In this document: positions 11,180 to 24,075 of the stretch, in pieces
How the letters are laid out: the number at the start of each line of letters is the position of its first letter
Numbering within the stretch: position 1 is the stretch's first letter
Origin: Epiperipatus broadwayi
Taxonomy: Eukaryota > Onychophora > Udeonychophora > Euonychophora > Peripatidae
Length of the DNA: 64,000 nucleotides
NCBI GenBank assembly: GCA_028023455.1
Contig: JAQFVV010012403.1
Coordinates: 1,242,001-1,306,000, forward strand
Reading direction: 5' to 3'
Position numbers and translations under genes: made by a program
Notes under the pieces: model-generated
What the model saw: the letters and a program-made list of their open reading frames with translations, nothing else
Told to the model about the DNA's origin: nothing
Database searches by the model: none

Positions 11180-11239
11180 TCGCCATCATAGTTATGTATA
11201 TTAGAAGATGTCGCCATCATAGTTATGTATATTAGAAGT
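11180..11239 (+). repeat. 31-bp tandem duplication
   Basis: Two adjacent near-identical units of TCGCCATCATAGTTATGTAT plus ATTAGAAG. Confidence 0.9.
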
Positions 11240-11564
11240 ATGTCACTTTTCAAACTCGGATTACACGTCATTGCAGTTAAACAAATTATCATGCTACTAT
11301 GGTTGCAGTTTCATCACACTTTTGCCGATGTAACAAAATTATTGTACTAAAATATTCAAATATTTGTATATAGTTTGTTATCAATAAAGTTTTTTTTCAT
11401 AATAAAAAAAAGTTTCTAAAATGAATAAAAATGGAATGGAGCATCAATATATATTGTTTATATTTTATAATTGCTTTTAAAATGTAATTATATATGTGCG
11501 TACGTGATTTTAAATTTTGAAGATTTTGATAAATTGTCAGTTACAAAAAAAATAAAATGTGACA

Positions 11565-11650
11565 AACAGAAGCTGCCTGGTGGCAGGCCAGAAACACATC
11601 TGCTGAAGGTCACGTGATCGAATGCCCACTCTTCGAAATTGTTATTAAAT
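11565..11650 (+). repeat. Possible SINE remnant with B-box-like site
   Basis: A richer patch reads GGTCACGTGATCGAATGCCC, similar to GGTCACATGATCGATTCTGG at 50652. It is probably an old tRNA-like SINE head. Confidence 0.3.
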
Positions 11651-13420
11651 AGAGAAAATTAATGCAGCTGGAAGTTTAGAACACTGAACAATTCAAAAGC
11701 GAACACTTGTCATAACTTAGAAATTAGTAGCTCTAAAAGGCTTTGTGAATCACAGTTTCAAGTAGTTGATGAAAACCTTTTTTTTTTAAATAAAAAAAAT
11801 CAACTTTTGCTTTATAATTAATTGGGAAAAAAAATCAGTGTCATATAATATAAATTATATACAGAGAGGATTTTGTAATTATCTAAAAAAGAAATATATC
11901 ATATGAAATGTAAATTATATACAATATTGAAATAAAACACTTCACAAGACAGATGTTTTGTAAGTTTATTAAATTAAAACAACATAATAATAGCACTCCA
12001 ACAACTGACAGTTATTTTTTGAAAATTCGGAATAATAAAATATTGTCTTTGCATTAAGGGGTATAAAAGAACGTGTTAGTATAGCTTATTTATGTTAGTA
12101 TCAATGTTAATATAAAATAGTATATACATAGAATATTTAAAAATAGTAAAGGTAAAACACATTTTAAAAATAACTTACCGTGTGGATAAAGGCATTTCCA
12201 ACAATCACTTGTAGGATAATAGGCAAGAAAATGATGCACGACAGGTTTACCAATTGATAGGTGGGGACAGTTTGAGTGTTTTCCATCCTTTTGAATCTTT
12301 TATCTAAGGATACCTAGATACCCATTTACCAACCAATATTGGATGCATGCTGGGTTGATTATGAACTGTCTATCTAAAAGAAAAGTCCCAAACCTATTGA
12401 AAAATGTTTAAGTTTATTTGGCCTAAGTTTGAACCTAGATAGTAAGTTTATCAGATGGATTCGCTTTTTTTGTATTGCAAGAGCTTTTACTTTAAAAAAT
12501 ACTATCTATCAAACAAAGCAAACTCTTGATTTCAAAATAATAATAATAATAAATTTTATTTTACCTCTAATACTGGAAAAAAAAAAAGGGTAATGCTATC
12601 TATAATGTAATTATAGGTGTGTGTTTTAAATGTGAAAATCTGTCAATTATAAAACAATAAAACCTACTAAGTGAAAGCTGATTAGGTATAGATTTGAAAC
12701 ATATTTTCAGTAAGTCATATAATCTAAATCCCACTTTGTTAAGATGTTATAAAATCTCTGTCATTAGTTGTGAGGATTACCATGTAATGCTTTCGTGTCT
12801 TTATCAATAGTGCAGCACCACTCAACCCCCCCCCCCCAGCATCTCAAATTATTGTGTGTTCTCTATCCCTCAGATAATACTGACTAGGCAGCCACATAGT
12901 AATCCAATACTTGTAGTTGGCTATGGTCTGACTATGGGAGCCTTAAGCCTGCTTCCCAATCTTTCATGTATATAAAATATTCCCAAGCTTCCCATCATAG
13001 ATGCACTTTAAATCATAAGCATAATGGAAGACCATATCAAATAAACTGTGAAATGTTTAATTAAATAGTTGCTTGGGAGCATATGACATTTGAAGTTAAA
13101 AGTGAAAGGCTGTAATTTGATCTGAAAGGAACTCTCTCTTGAGTTAATCATCCTAGAGTTATGTTAAGGTTCAATGTATTATTATTAGGGTTCATTAAAA
13201 CAACATAGCAAAATATTGTTCTATAATAGAAGTCTTTTAATAATACATGCATTAACATAGTGATGAAGAGTTTTTCATATTAATGTTTGTCATCCTTTTT
13301 TTGCTCCATCAATCTTCTGATCCCTGTTCACTATTATAATTAATTAAATCATCTAATAACATGGATATATAGATTATTCAATCTTGCTTATATGTCAATA
13401 GCACATTACAAATGGTCTCT
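11651..13420. other. AT-rich DNA, no gene seen
   Basis: Includes a poly(C) run near 12827 and AT microsatellite-like stretches. No coding or RNA feature is supported. Confidence 0.5.
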
Positions 13421-13424
13421 GTGG

Positions 13425-13600
13425 TTTAGCAGACTTAGAGAATTGTCTTATTTTTATTGCATTACTTGTATAGTTTGGCACAGTTGGTAAAGGTTCTGAG
13501 TTGGGGTCAGGTGGTTCCAGGATTGATTCTGGTGCTTAAATTTCTGGTGCTCGAACTTCTTACACACACCCAAACAATATAGGCAGTAACATTTTTTAAT
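13425..13600 (+). repeat. Family D SINE-like copy
   Basis: Contains AGTTTGGCACAGTTGGTAAA (A-box-like), GGTTCCAGGATTGATTC (B-box-like) and a tail with GTGCTCGAACTTCTTACA that parallels the ends of the D units near 29 kb. A tRNA-derived SINE is the best reading. Confidence 0.45.
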
Positions 13601-15988
13601 GTATTTCTTGCTAAAAGACTACTTAGTAAATTCGGTAATAATATATGGAATTAATTTTTAATGATCAATTTTTTATTTTTGCTCACTAAAAGTTTCTGAT
13701 AAAAGAATATAAAACTGTATGTAAACAATATACTGTGCTATGACATTTTGTACAATCCGTATTTTATTTATATATTTTCCCCAAATTTACAAATTAAAAT
13801 CACTGAATAAGTGCACCACTAGGAATGACCTAGAACCAGACTGTGAACTCACTCAACACTCATGGTTATTTATTTATTTATATATGGATAGTGATCTCAA
13901 AATGTAATATAAAAAAATCTATAAAAAAAATCATAATACTTAACCACTAATGAAATTAAACAAACACATAATCAATAGACTTTTTTAAAATTGTTATTCT
14001 GATTATTATAATGTTTTCTTTCCCTACTCACATCTTATATCCTTTCATCACCTTATTTAGACAAACATCCTAATCTATTCAATACTAATATTGTTTTAAC
14101 ATAACATTCTTGAAGGAACATGCACCGTCACTTAATCTAAGTATATTGAAAATCCCTAATAATCCCAGAGAATACAAATAAGGAGGGAACTCAAAGGCAT
14201 CTTACTAATAAGAATATGTTTATTAGCCATAATCAAACCCTCTCTCACAAATGTTAAGCTCAATTCCAAAACCTCCCTCGTTTTACAACTTTATTCTTAG
14301 ACTAAGTACAAATCTTTCCCTTAATACAGACATTATTAGTAAGACAGCAAGAAAAGTAAAGATTTAAAAAAAAAAACACAATTATTACTTTGAATTAATA
14401 TTATATGTAATTAAGAAGCCATAAACATTCCTTTTATTGTTGAAACTGATGAAGGTATTTCACTACTCTATTGCATTAACAAAGAATATTGCTTTTTTTT
14501 AAAAAAAATATCTAGTTACACTGATTGATCAGTATACTTTTTAATTCCTTGGTAACAAGTTTTTTTCATCCCAAAGATTCTCATGGGTTGTCCATTATTT
14601 CCATTTAATCCTGTGTCCTCGGCTAGCTCTCTAGATACTCCTTTCCTAGGTCATCATTTCCATGGCAGTTCCAGATGGTGTTCGGTGAAGAAGTCCCCAC
14701 AAGGGGAGATTCTGAAGTTTCTTAGCCACTCAACATATTTTCTGGACTTCTACATATATATATATATATATATATTTAACTTTTGCAGCGGTTAAATTAG
14801 AGCTGAATCTGCACTGAATCAAACTCAATTGATTAATCATGATCTTCAGCAAAACACCAATAATAATCAAACAAAGGCTATTCGCATAATTTATAGTTTT
14901 TGATTCCTTTCAAAGTCTGTATTCACACCCTTAATACATGCCCTTTTTGTCATATTTTGCTTTTAATTCCGAAGCAACATTCCAGGTTGGTGAGTGCAAT
15001 AGATAGCAAAAATACCTCCCCTATCTAAAATTTCAACAATAGAGTTAATTAGAAGAAAAATCTATACTTCTTTTCCTTTTACCCTTCCATTTTCCAGAAT
15101 TAGAAACAAGACAAAAGAAAAAAAACTTTTATATAAAAAAAAAGCTTCTAAAATTTCAGCCTTATCTCTATTTTAAATAATTCCACTAATAGAATGTTGA
15201 TAGATTCATTCAAAATATATAAAAAAAATTACAATACCATTTAAAACAAATTAATTTTCTTTTTATTTTAACAACAACACATATGCATTTTTCTCTTTTA
15301 AAATTTATATATATTATTTTTATAATATATATGTACCTATATGATCTGGCAGAAAATACCAGGTCAATACTATTATAGTATGCCATTTTTTAGAAACACG
15401 TTTTGCTTTTATGATTCATTTTTTATTTAATTTTCCAAATATAACTTTATTACAAATGCACTCGGAGATAATTGTCATTTTTAAAATTTTAATTTATCTT
15501 ATATATTTTTAATCTTACATGATTATTTTAGTCTTAATTAATCTATTGATATTTAATCTTTATTTCTATCACTCTTGGACTCATTAAGAATCACTGGGTG
15601 CTTTGCTCACAAAAAGTTTGATAGTTCTGCCCTTTTATATCACTGTTTTACCATTACCATATCAGTCTTTTGAATATTGTAGATTGTCCAATACTGATTT
15701 TTTTGATTTTTTAATTGTAAAATAAATCTGAAGACATCAGTATCTTATGGACAGTTGGAAAATATCAATCATTTTCTATTATTCTTGAAGGAAATTTTTT
15801 TTAAAAAAAGTACTACTTCTTTCTTGAATGTGCTCATTGTGTGACATCATCATCTGGCAAAATTGACAGCATTAGAATTTTTTCAAATATTTTAATAATT
15901 ATAAAGCAAATATCACATTTTAAATCAGAATTTTCTGGAATTATCACAAATATGCATTTATTCATTTAACATTGTAAAACCATTGTAA
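13601..15988. other. AT-rich DNA, no gene seen
   Basis: A short (TA)n tract lies at 14754-14774. The frame at 14583-14795 ends in that microsatellite and shows no domain. No repeat family was recognised. Confidence 0.5.
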
Positions 15989-15996
15989 GAAAAAAG

Positions 15997-16496
15997 GGTC
16001 CTAATTTAGTTTGCGCTCATGGCCATTTTGAAATCTAAAAACCACCGCTGACATATCCAACTGATAAATGACATAAATATTGAATAAAAGTACTTTAAAT
16101 TTATATTTTATAAATTATAAACTAGTAAAAATAATATGATTTATTTTATTAGGGATTTTATTTTTAAAATTTACTTTTATAAAATATTTGAAATATGACA
16201 GTGCAAAATGTCAGAATATGGGGGGAAGAGGAAGAATGGTTTGGTTAATCCAAAGGATCATCCAAAAGATGCAAGTCTGATCAAACCAAAGTTATAATTT
16301 CCAAATACTAAAATATTATACTATATGCCCATATGAAATAAAGCATATTATTTTTATTAGCTTATAATTTCTAAAATATGAATTTAAAGTTACTTTTATT
16401 CAATATTTATATTGTTTATTGATTGGATGAGTCTGCGGTAGTTTTGGCTGGTCTTTAGATTTCAAAATGGCTGTGAGCGCAAACTAAATCAGCACC
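15997..16496. mobile_element. 500-bp foldback/MITE with long terminal inverted repeats
   Basis: The left arm (15997 to about 16150) and right arm (about 16345-16496) are inverted copies. The ends read GGTCCTAATTTAGTTTGCGC and, inverted, GGTGCTGATTTAGTTTGCGC, followed by GCCATTTTGAAATCTAAA and a less conserved AT-rich part. The 190-bp interior is non-coding. The flanks, GAAAAAAG on the left and GAAAAAAA on the right, could be an 8-bp target-site duplication as in hAT elements, but they are low complexity and may match by chance. A non-autonomous DNA transposon is likely; the superfamily is uncertain. Confidence 0.7.
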
Positions 16497-16732
16497 GAAA
16501 AAAGAATTTGTTTTATTTTCAGAAAGAGTGTTTATATTAATATCATTGGTGGCATTTACATCTATTATTTTCTGAAAGAGTATTGTTCAGAGTATTTATC
16601 TTCTGTTATTATTTACAGGTCAGTTTTTATACATTTAAAATGGCCCAAAGTGATTTTTTAAAGAATATTATTTATTTTTAAAATCAAATTAAAAAGAAAT
16701 CAAGTTCAATTTGTGAAAGGTTGAACATTTTC

Positions 16733-16818
16733 AAAAACTCTCACCAGGTGGAACAATAGAAAATGTCAGATTTTTAAAAACTCTCACCAGGTGGAACAAC
16801 ATAAAATGTCAGACTTTT
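16733..16818 (+). repeat. 43-bp tandem duplication
   Basis: Two adjacent units (16733-16775, 16776-16818) beginning AAAAACTCTCACCAGGTGGA with about three differences. Confidence 0.92.
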
Positions 16819-17125
16819 AAATGGGTAATCTTTTTTGTGTTTATAGCTGAATATTAAAACAACGTGAATATTAATGTTGCTATCTTTGAAATAAATTCAT
16901 TTGAACTGGTTATACAACCTAAGAATGTATCATTATTTCAATTTGCTACTTACAATATTAACCTGAATATGGCTAAAATTAGCATCACATGCAAATATAC
17001 ATTTGTATAAACTTTAATTTCATAAGATTTTTAATTAATTAGATATTCATCTTTATTATACAAAAATCAAATAAATTTGAATTTAGTTTGCCTATTAAAA
17101 TTTCATAATTCCCTTTCTGTTGTAG

Positions 17126-17160
17126 GAGTATCTCTCATGCCAGTTGTTGTTCCAATAATT
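17126..17160 (+). other. Possible 35-bp exon with strong splice signals
   Basis: A pyrimidine-rich tract ends in TTCCCTTTCTGTTGTAG, then come 35 bp, then GTAAGT. One frame reads VSLMPVVVPII, a hydrophobic stretch. Splice-like signals arise by chance in AT-rich DNA and no adjoining exon confirms this one. Low confidence. Confidence 0.15.
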
Positions 17161-18085
17161 GTAAGTCTAAATCATTTTTTAAAAAATATTGCTACTTTTT
17201 CCTATGTTTTAAATCAAATATAATAAAACTAATTATATCTAATGGCAACAAAAATAAAAAGCAAATTTATTTCATTATAATAATGAATTGTAAGGAAACA
17301 ATCAACTGATTGTTTTTTAAAAAGCTATCAGTTAAATCCATTTAAATAAAAGTAATTTTATTTTCTTATTTTTGTAATTTTATGGCTATATTTTTTTACT
17401 TTTTTATATAAAAAATTTAATATTTATTATAAATAATGCTTATTTAAAAAATCAAAATTGAGGCCATAATTATATAAAACAAATACATATCTTAGGAGCA
17501 ACATGAGATGCTGGTTGTAGTTGGAACATCACAAAACTACATTGTAGCCATTGTGGCTTAATACACCTGCTACCATCTATTGATTTTTATTATGATTTAT
17601 ATTGTTTTTTATTTATTACTAAATCCAAGAATAATAGCTAAATATATAACAAAAATAAAATTTGCTTCTAGTTCTCAATTTAAGACGCTATCAAAAGAGA
17701 AGCACCTTATTGCTTAAGACTCAACTAGCATTTGTATTTCAGTGTGTAGCAACATCATTCTTATTTATGAAAATGCAACAAAAGAAAATTTAAAATCCAA
17801 GTCTCATAAACTATTTTCTAACTCAACAAATATAAATGCTAATAAATCAAAAGCATTAAATTAATTAAACTTTGAAACTTTAATATTTAAGTCATTGTAT
17901 TTGTTCTCAAATTATTTTAATCTATTCTTTGTATTAAAGCATACTTTATAATGACCTTCTTGTCCAATTATTGTTTTTTTGTGTGCACATTTTTCAGAAT
18001 ACAACTTTACTTCCAATATATTTAGTTACAGTTTTGGTCCATAGATGACGTCTTATGTCCTAAAAAAATTTCTTGTTTGTTGTAG

Positions 18086-18144
18086 CAAAGTTGACATGTG
18101 TAAGAGGAACAATTATAATGGATACTATTATATGGAAAAAAAAT
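18086..18144 (+). other. Possible 59-bp exon with splice signals
   Basis: Preceded by TTTCTTGTTTGTTGTAG and followed by GTAAGTAA. Two of three frames are open, one reading KLTCVRGTIIMDTIIWKKN. It lies 925 bp after the other candidate on the same strand. A shared gene is conceivable but there is no family match. Confidence 0.15.
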
Positions 18145-19420
18145 GTAAGTAATTTTTGATTTTTAGTATTTGAAATTGTAATATATAAATAAATAATAGT
18201 TTCATTTTAAAGTGTTTTCTACTTCATAATTATATAATTTGAAAGGAGAAGCATGCAGTTGTAATATTATTTTTAAAGGCATTTATTTAACTTATAATCT
18301 CTTTTGTTTGCATATTTGATTTTTTCATAGAAATAGTTTAAGTAAGATGTGTGAGAGAGTGATATAGAGATTTTTTGCTTTCATTTGAAAGCTTGAGTAA
18401 AGTGATAATAACATTTTAAATATGAGATTAATATGATTTAAATAATGCATCTGATTTTTTTTGTTTCATTTGAAAGATTGAATTAAGATAGAATAAAATA
18501 AAGTTACTTTATAAGTTACTATAAAGTAAAATCACACACATTAAAAAAAGTTTATTTACAATATAGTTTTGTTAGGCATTATTTAAAAAAATCAACTTAA
18601 AGTAAAATTGTCTTAAAGTGTCAAATCAATTTAAAATAAAATTATATATATTAAAGAAATTTTTTTTACAAAATAGTCCCTTATTAGGCATTTTTGCAAA
18701 AAGTCAATTTAAAGAATGTCTTCAAATTTTAAATTATTTATTGTTTTATTTGACATATAATTATGGACACATTAAATTTGATATGTATATTGTAACTATT
18801 TGTTACATGGCACACAATAATATAGGGTGTGTGCACATATGTATATAAAGTTGAAAAGAAAAGTAAAACTAAACACAGACAAAAAAATTGTAGATATTTT
18901 TCTACATTTTCTGGAATAATAATCAGGCATTAAATAATTTTGGATTTAAAATAAAAGTTGAGCATTTAAAAAAGTGTAATAAATATTTTCATTGAATTCT
19001 GATTTTGAAATTTAAAAACAAGCATGTTAATCTGATAATTGTAAAAATGTATATTATCTTTGAAATCTTTTAATTAAACCTTGTATACATTTCTCTATCT
19101 ACATAGAAATTTTTGTAGATCATACTTTTGAAAGGATTAAAGTAAATTGAAATCAACTTTTTCCAATCAAGAGAGAAAGAAAAGGAAAAGTTTTAAATTA
19201 AAAACAGTTTTTACTTCATATGTTTTTATCATGCTAATATAAAAAAGGATGAATAGAAAAGCAGTGGTAAATTATTGTTTTTAAAATAGTTTGGCTAATA
19301 ATTTTCTGAAAAGCAGTTGGAAGTAATTATAGCTGGTCAGAAGTAGCTAGCTAGCAGAGTAGTCCAGATCAGAACCGAAAACTACAATGAAGATATAAGA
19401 CTGCAAGGGCATGTCAAAAG
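18145..19420. other. AT-rich DNA, no gene seen
   Basis: The short frame at 18618-18848 has no recognisable feature. No repeat could be assigned. Confidence 0.5.
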
Positions 19421-19570
19421 GCTGCTCTATAGTTCACAATGGTGGGATTTGAATTCACATGGAGAAAGTGTTAACTTCAAGTATTTTATAGCTACAGTTT
19501 GCTTGCCAATCCAATCCTACACAGAAGGGAGATCACTGCAGTTACCTGAATTATACTTTTCCTGATGTGA
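19421..19570 (-). repeat. Possible tRNA-like SINE remnant
   Basis: The minus strand contains TGTGAATTCAAATCCCACC, a B-box-like site within a patch richer in GC than its surroundings. No A-box could be aligned with confidence. Confidence 0.25.
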
Positions 19571-20239
19571 TGAGTATAAACCAATCTCACCAAGAGAATT
19601 CTCTCAGCTTGCTAAAGATTTATTTATATGCAGAGAAGCATGATAATAAAAATTTAAATAATTTCATTAGTAAAATAACATTTTAAAACATATTTTTAAA
19701 TTTAAAAACATTGTAGTTAAGAGCAACCCGCAATGGTGATATCTATATAGAGAGAATGAGGTCAATTTCAATTTTAGTAATTCCTTAAAATGACATTTAA
19801 AAATATAGCTCAAAGTGCAGGTAATAATTTTTTTGAGATTAAAAATAAAATAATTCATAGATGATTTTATGTATTTAAAAGAAAGCAAGTAAATAAAATT
19901 TTGCTTGAATGAAGTGATTGATTCATTAATGATCTTATTTTAAGAAAAAAAAAGATATTTTAAATTTAAAGATATTGATAATTAATTAATCAACAATCAA
20001 AAAGTGTTCTATCAAAAATTGACTTTATTTCTTTTTAAAAACAAGAAAAGGAAATCTATAATAATTAAAGAGAGAATTTGATAATGGATTCATATTATTT
20101 TTTATATACAGACATATATATGAAATTTTATGTATATTCGACATGGAATTAATTATGAAAGATATTTTTAATAAATTTATTAGTTTGATAAGTTCAAATA
20201 TGCTATGTTACTAAATTAATATATTGTACATCTGTACAA

Positions 20240-20240
20240 C

Positions 20241-20279
<39 letters not shown>
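20240..20279. repeat. (TA)n(TG)n microsatellite
   Basis: About ten TA repeats followed by about ten TG repeats. Confidence 0.95.
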
Positions 20280-21495
20280 TCTAAGTAAACCTAGTATAGG
20301 ATATTTGTATCATTAAACTATAACTTAAAAATTTTAATCAGATATTTTTTTATATATGACTATTTAAATATGTTCATAAATTATTAAGCCATGTGTCTGT
20401 GTGTACATATCAATGCATGTCAAGTAAACATATATGTAAAAGTTAATCATTTTTTAAATTTTAGTAAATGTCAATTGAAATATATTCATTGTATATTATA
20501 AAATGCATGTCTGTGCAGATATATATATATGCATTTTATATAAACCCTTTAGGTCATGTAAATCACAATGTGATAATTTTTTTTATTGTATATTAATCAC
20601 AATCAGAAGGCTTAATTTGTATGTATAGCCATATTCTAAAGATTTTATATTATTTTTTTATTGTTCTTAATAACCTTGTATATTATTATTAAAATTATTT
20701 CAGTGAATTTACCTTGTAAAGTTTTAGAACACCATAGGTTGCATCATCTCTTGGTCACAATACAGTTATAGAGCTTATGTTCTCTGAATTAGATTCATGC
20801 ATAATGGTCTGATATATTAAAAGGGATGTATATTAGTGTTTATGGGCATCCAGTGATGATGATGATGATATTCCCATCAATCATCATCCTGGTTAGCACA
20901 AAGAGAATATCTCCTAAAGCCCATGTACTACATTTTATTTTAGTTTAGTCTTATTAGAAATTAAGTTTATAATGACCAGTACATTAATGATACTAAGTGG
21001 CTAGATCATTGATAATGATCAGTATGTTTACATATCCCAGAAATATTATTTTATGGTTGTATATTCATATGGATGAACATTTAAGTTGGTGCATCCAAGT
21101 TATGTTTAAATAATTGTCCCAAGCTGGCAAATGCTAAATAGTTGACCTGGTCTACAGTAGATCAATTTCAAATCCAGTCACAAGATTGATTGCTGATTAC
21201 TTTTATTGATGGATTATTCATGATCATGGGTGATTATTACTTATACTTACTTTCACTTATTTATAATGCTGGCGAACTTAATTAATTATACTTTTAGTTG
21301 CTCTAAAGGAATTAACTGGCTGAAGTCTCTGAATGATTTCATGATTTCTCATGCTCATGGAATATATAACATTAATTATATATGTTTTAGATATTAAACA
21401 TTACTTTAATCTCTTACTCTATTATTTTATATCTTATATCTAAAATATTAGATCTTATATATATATGTCGATACAAAGGTTTTCACAGGTTGCAG
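20280..21495. other. AT-rich DNA with a short (GAT)n tract
   Basis: GATGATGATGATGATAT lies near 20854, followed by a patch with CCTGGTTAGCACAAAG that may be a family E scrap. No gene is seen. Confidence 0.4.
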
Positions 21496-21795
21496 ATATA
21501 AAAGACATCTTTTGCGGGTTCATCTGTGTTAAAATATTTTAAATATTGATATACTGAAGTTTCGACTTGGTAACACAAGTCATCCACAGAGTGATAAAAG
21601 GTAGAAAGATGGTTGTAGAACGCTACAATCACTGATTAACGTTTTTTTCAAATCAGTGATTGTAGCGCCTCTGCAACCATCTTTCTACCTTTTATCACTC
21701 CGTGGATGACTTGTGTTACCAAGTCAAAATGTCAGTATATCAATATTTAAAGTATTTTAACATGGATGAACCCCAAAATATGTCTTATATATATA
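21496..21795. mobile_element. Second head-to-head pair of PLE 3' ends
   Basis: The left part (21496-21637, minus) and right part (about 21651-21795, plus) are inverted copies of the last 140 bp of the element at 8994-10359. Both include the GCGCTACAATCACTG region, the GACTTG/CAAGTC hairpin, a GAAAC-like box (GAAAC on the left, AAAAT on the right) and the GATGAACCC end. The loop between the arms is about 13 bp. Both copies are truncated at nearly the same point, with no coding sequence. This is the same architecture as the larger locus with a different truncation point. Confidence 0.85.
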
Positions 21796-22734
21796 TATTA
21801 AATTTCATTATTTGAAATACTTGTTGAACTGGGGTTAATGATGATTTGCTTTCACCCACCTTCATTTCCAAAACCCCATCCCATTATAATATATGTATAT
21901 ATAAAGCATATATATATTAACTTATTGCAGAAATATTTAGTGATGTATATGTATATATTGTAATTTTAAAAGAGAAGCAATCAGACTGTCTGGTATCATA
22001 ATGATTATGGATTTTACACACCGCAATCTTAGGTTCTTATTAAAATCTTATCTAAGTTTTTATTGAAATCTCACGTTCTTATTAAAATTAAATCTATATA
22101 TATATATCTCAGGATTTATGCATATACTTGATACAAGAAAATAATTATTGTACTAAACACTTGAATATTATTAAATGTGATATCAATTTAAGTTCTTATA
22201 CATTAAATATTGTATCTTTTTCTTATAGTTCTGTGATCTTATATCTTATGTTCTAAAATGAATGAAAAAATGCAAATATAAAATAGTTAGGTATCTAAAT
22301 ACTTCAAATGAACATATGGCTAGCAAATAAAACACTCTTGAAATATTTTAAAGTTCTTCTTATATGAATATTTGTCTAATCTATAAACACATTTTATTCT
22401 AATATCTACATGTATGATCTTGTATCAAGTAATGCTACACACTACATTATTAAGCATATTTGTAATAAAGATAAATCAACATAATATTTATTTTAAAATA
22501 ATGCAGGTGTTAAATAAATGATAAATAAATTAAGTAAGCAAATGTACTCTCATGTTCCTCACTTACGTTTTCTGAATAAATGGATGTGATGATGGCAATG
22601 AAATCATAAATGTTTTTAAGGAATAATAAAATATTTATTTACAAGAAATTTTGATACAATAAAAAATATTTACAAGAAATAATAACTTTAATATTACAAA
22701 CTATACTGATATAAAAATTTGTTTAATTTTTTTT
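21796..22734. other. AT-rich DNA, nothing recognised
   Basis: Short imperfect direct repeats of GTTCTTATTAAAATC lie near 22030-22090. No gene is seen. Confidence 0.5.
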
Positions 22735-23022
22735 TTCATGTGCCAATAATCACCAATATTCGTATTTTATGCTAAACCAGCAATCATCAGTTGGTCCAGA
22801 TTACCATCTCTACACATATATGCTATAAGTGCTCAGATATATATTAAAATAGCCAATTCTTATACTTTAATGGACCGGCTTCAATCTACTCCTCGCTCCA
22901 ACTCTTCAACCATCCATCCAATTGAAAATCTGATGATGGAATGCTCAAAGGCCACCCTAAGGCCGAGATTCTTGTCACACCCATGTTGAGTATATATGTG
23001 TGGAGATGGTAATCTGGACCAA

Positions 23023-23048
23023 CTGATGATTGCTGGTTTAGCATGAAA
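23023..23048 (+). ncRNA. Hammerhead-like core (family H)
   Basis: CTGATGA, hairpin TGCT/AGCA with a GGTTT loop, then GAAAT. At 57571-57600 the box is TTGATGA and the hairpin ATGC/GCAT. Candidate only. Confidence 0.35.
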
Positions 23049-23057
23049 TATATATAT

Positions 23058-23119
23058 TGGTGATTATTTATCTTTTCAACATATGTATTGATGATTATTT
23101 ATCTTTTCAACATATGTGT
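23058..23119 (+). repeat. About 31-bp tandem duplication inside family H
   Basis: TGATTATTTATCTTTTCAAC followed by ATATGT is repeated back to back. Confidence 0.85.
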
Positions 23120-23205
23120 GTTCAAGTGTATCACTGTTATGAGATAGTGTGGAGAGTGGTGGGTCGTGTGAAAGTCTGTGCTCATATACCCTATATATTA
23201 AAAGT

Positions 23206-23549
23206 ATTTATTATAATATTTTTATCTCTATTTATTATATATATGTTTTTTAGCAAAAAAACTATTTTTTTTACTATTTATAACATTTTAAAAGTTTTAT
23301 TATTTTTAAATTCACTTTTATTATTTCAACATATATATTATGATAAAATAATTTAATTTTTCACAAACATGCACCAACTAATTACTTTATTAAAGCATTA
23401 TATATGTTGGACAATATTTTTTAAAAAATATATAAAGTTGAAGAAAAGATTTCCACATTGAGAAAAGGGAAAATTAAAGCCTCCAAAATGACCCTAACCG
23501 TTAAAACATCATAGATATTGTTTCCCTGAAGGTTTGTGATGATAGTGTT
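23206..23549. other. AT-rich DNA, nothing recognised
   Basis: No supported feature. Confidence 0.5.
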
Positions 23550-24075
23550 TTAGTTGTATTTATATGTTGGATTATTTCCACCATGTAATATGAGTATTGA
23601 ATGTCTTTAGAAAAATTTAACTTTATTTAAAATTCCAAATACATTCAACTGCTAGTAATAACACTTAGGTTAGTATATGCACAATGTTTTGAGAGGTATT
23701 ATTCTGCCCACTTCTTCAGGTGTTGCTGGTCTGACCAGTGACAGTACTAGCATGGGAATTGAACCTCAACCCTTAGATTCTTGAGTATTGTTAAGGCAAT
23801 GCTCTAGTCTACTGAATGGAGTATTATCTTAAAATTCAATACCGACGAATCTAAGAATCCAGGTTCAATTTCTAGGCTAGAAGTGCCACTGGCCAGACCA
23901 GCAACACCTGAAGAAGAGGGGAGAATCCTTGAAACATTGTGCATATATTGACCTGTGTGCTATTACCATCAACAGTTGAATATATTTGGAATATTTAAAT
24001 AAAGTTAAATTTGTTTAAAGACATTCCATACTCATATTAGATGATGCCTAGTCCAACATATGAATACAATCATAG
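23550..24075. mobile_element. Family F head-to-head pair, locus 1
   Basis: Two copies of a tRNA-headed repeat face away from each other: minus copy 23550-23822, plus copy 23823-24075. Reading outward, each has a tRNA-like head (AGACTAGAGCATTGCC as A-box region, GGTTCAATTTC or GGTTCAATTCC as B-box), then GGCCAGACCAGCAACACC, TGAAGAAG, a GAAAC or AAAAC box, ACATTGTGCATAT, and an AT-rich tail ending ACTCATATTA and beyond. The arms are about 240 bp at roughly 85% identity. The plus copy lacks the first bases of the tRNA head. A SINE whose tail may derive from a PLE-like 3' end is my inference. Confidence 0.7.

Larger units (their letters stand above)
22735..23205. mobile_element. Family H inverted pair
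   Basis: The left unit (about 22742-22950, minus) and right unit (about 22990-23200, plus) share the core GGTAATCTGGACCAACTGAT and continue through a hairpin to GAAAT. The right unit goes on to GTGAAAGTCTGTGCTCATAT. The right core at 23023-23048 reads CTGATGA, stem TGCT/AGCA, then GAAAT, again of hammerhead-like order. Five further H loci are listed below. Not protein-coding. Confidence 0.65.

Noticed and set aside
12827-12838. Poly(C) runs (also near 33353, 35035 and 37350) as regulatory elements
   Set aside because: They are isolated homopolymers with no neighbouring gene.
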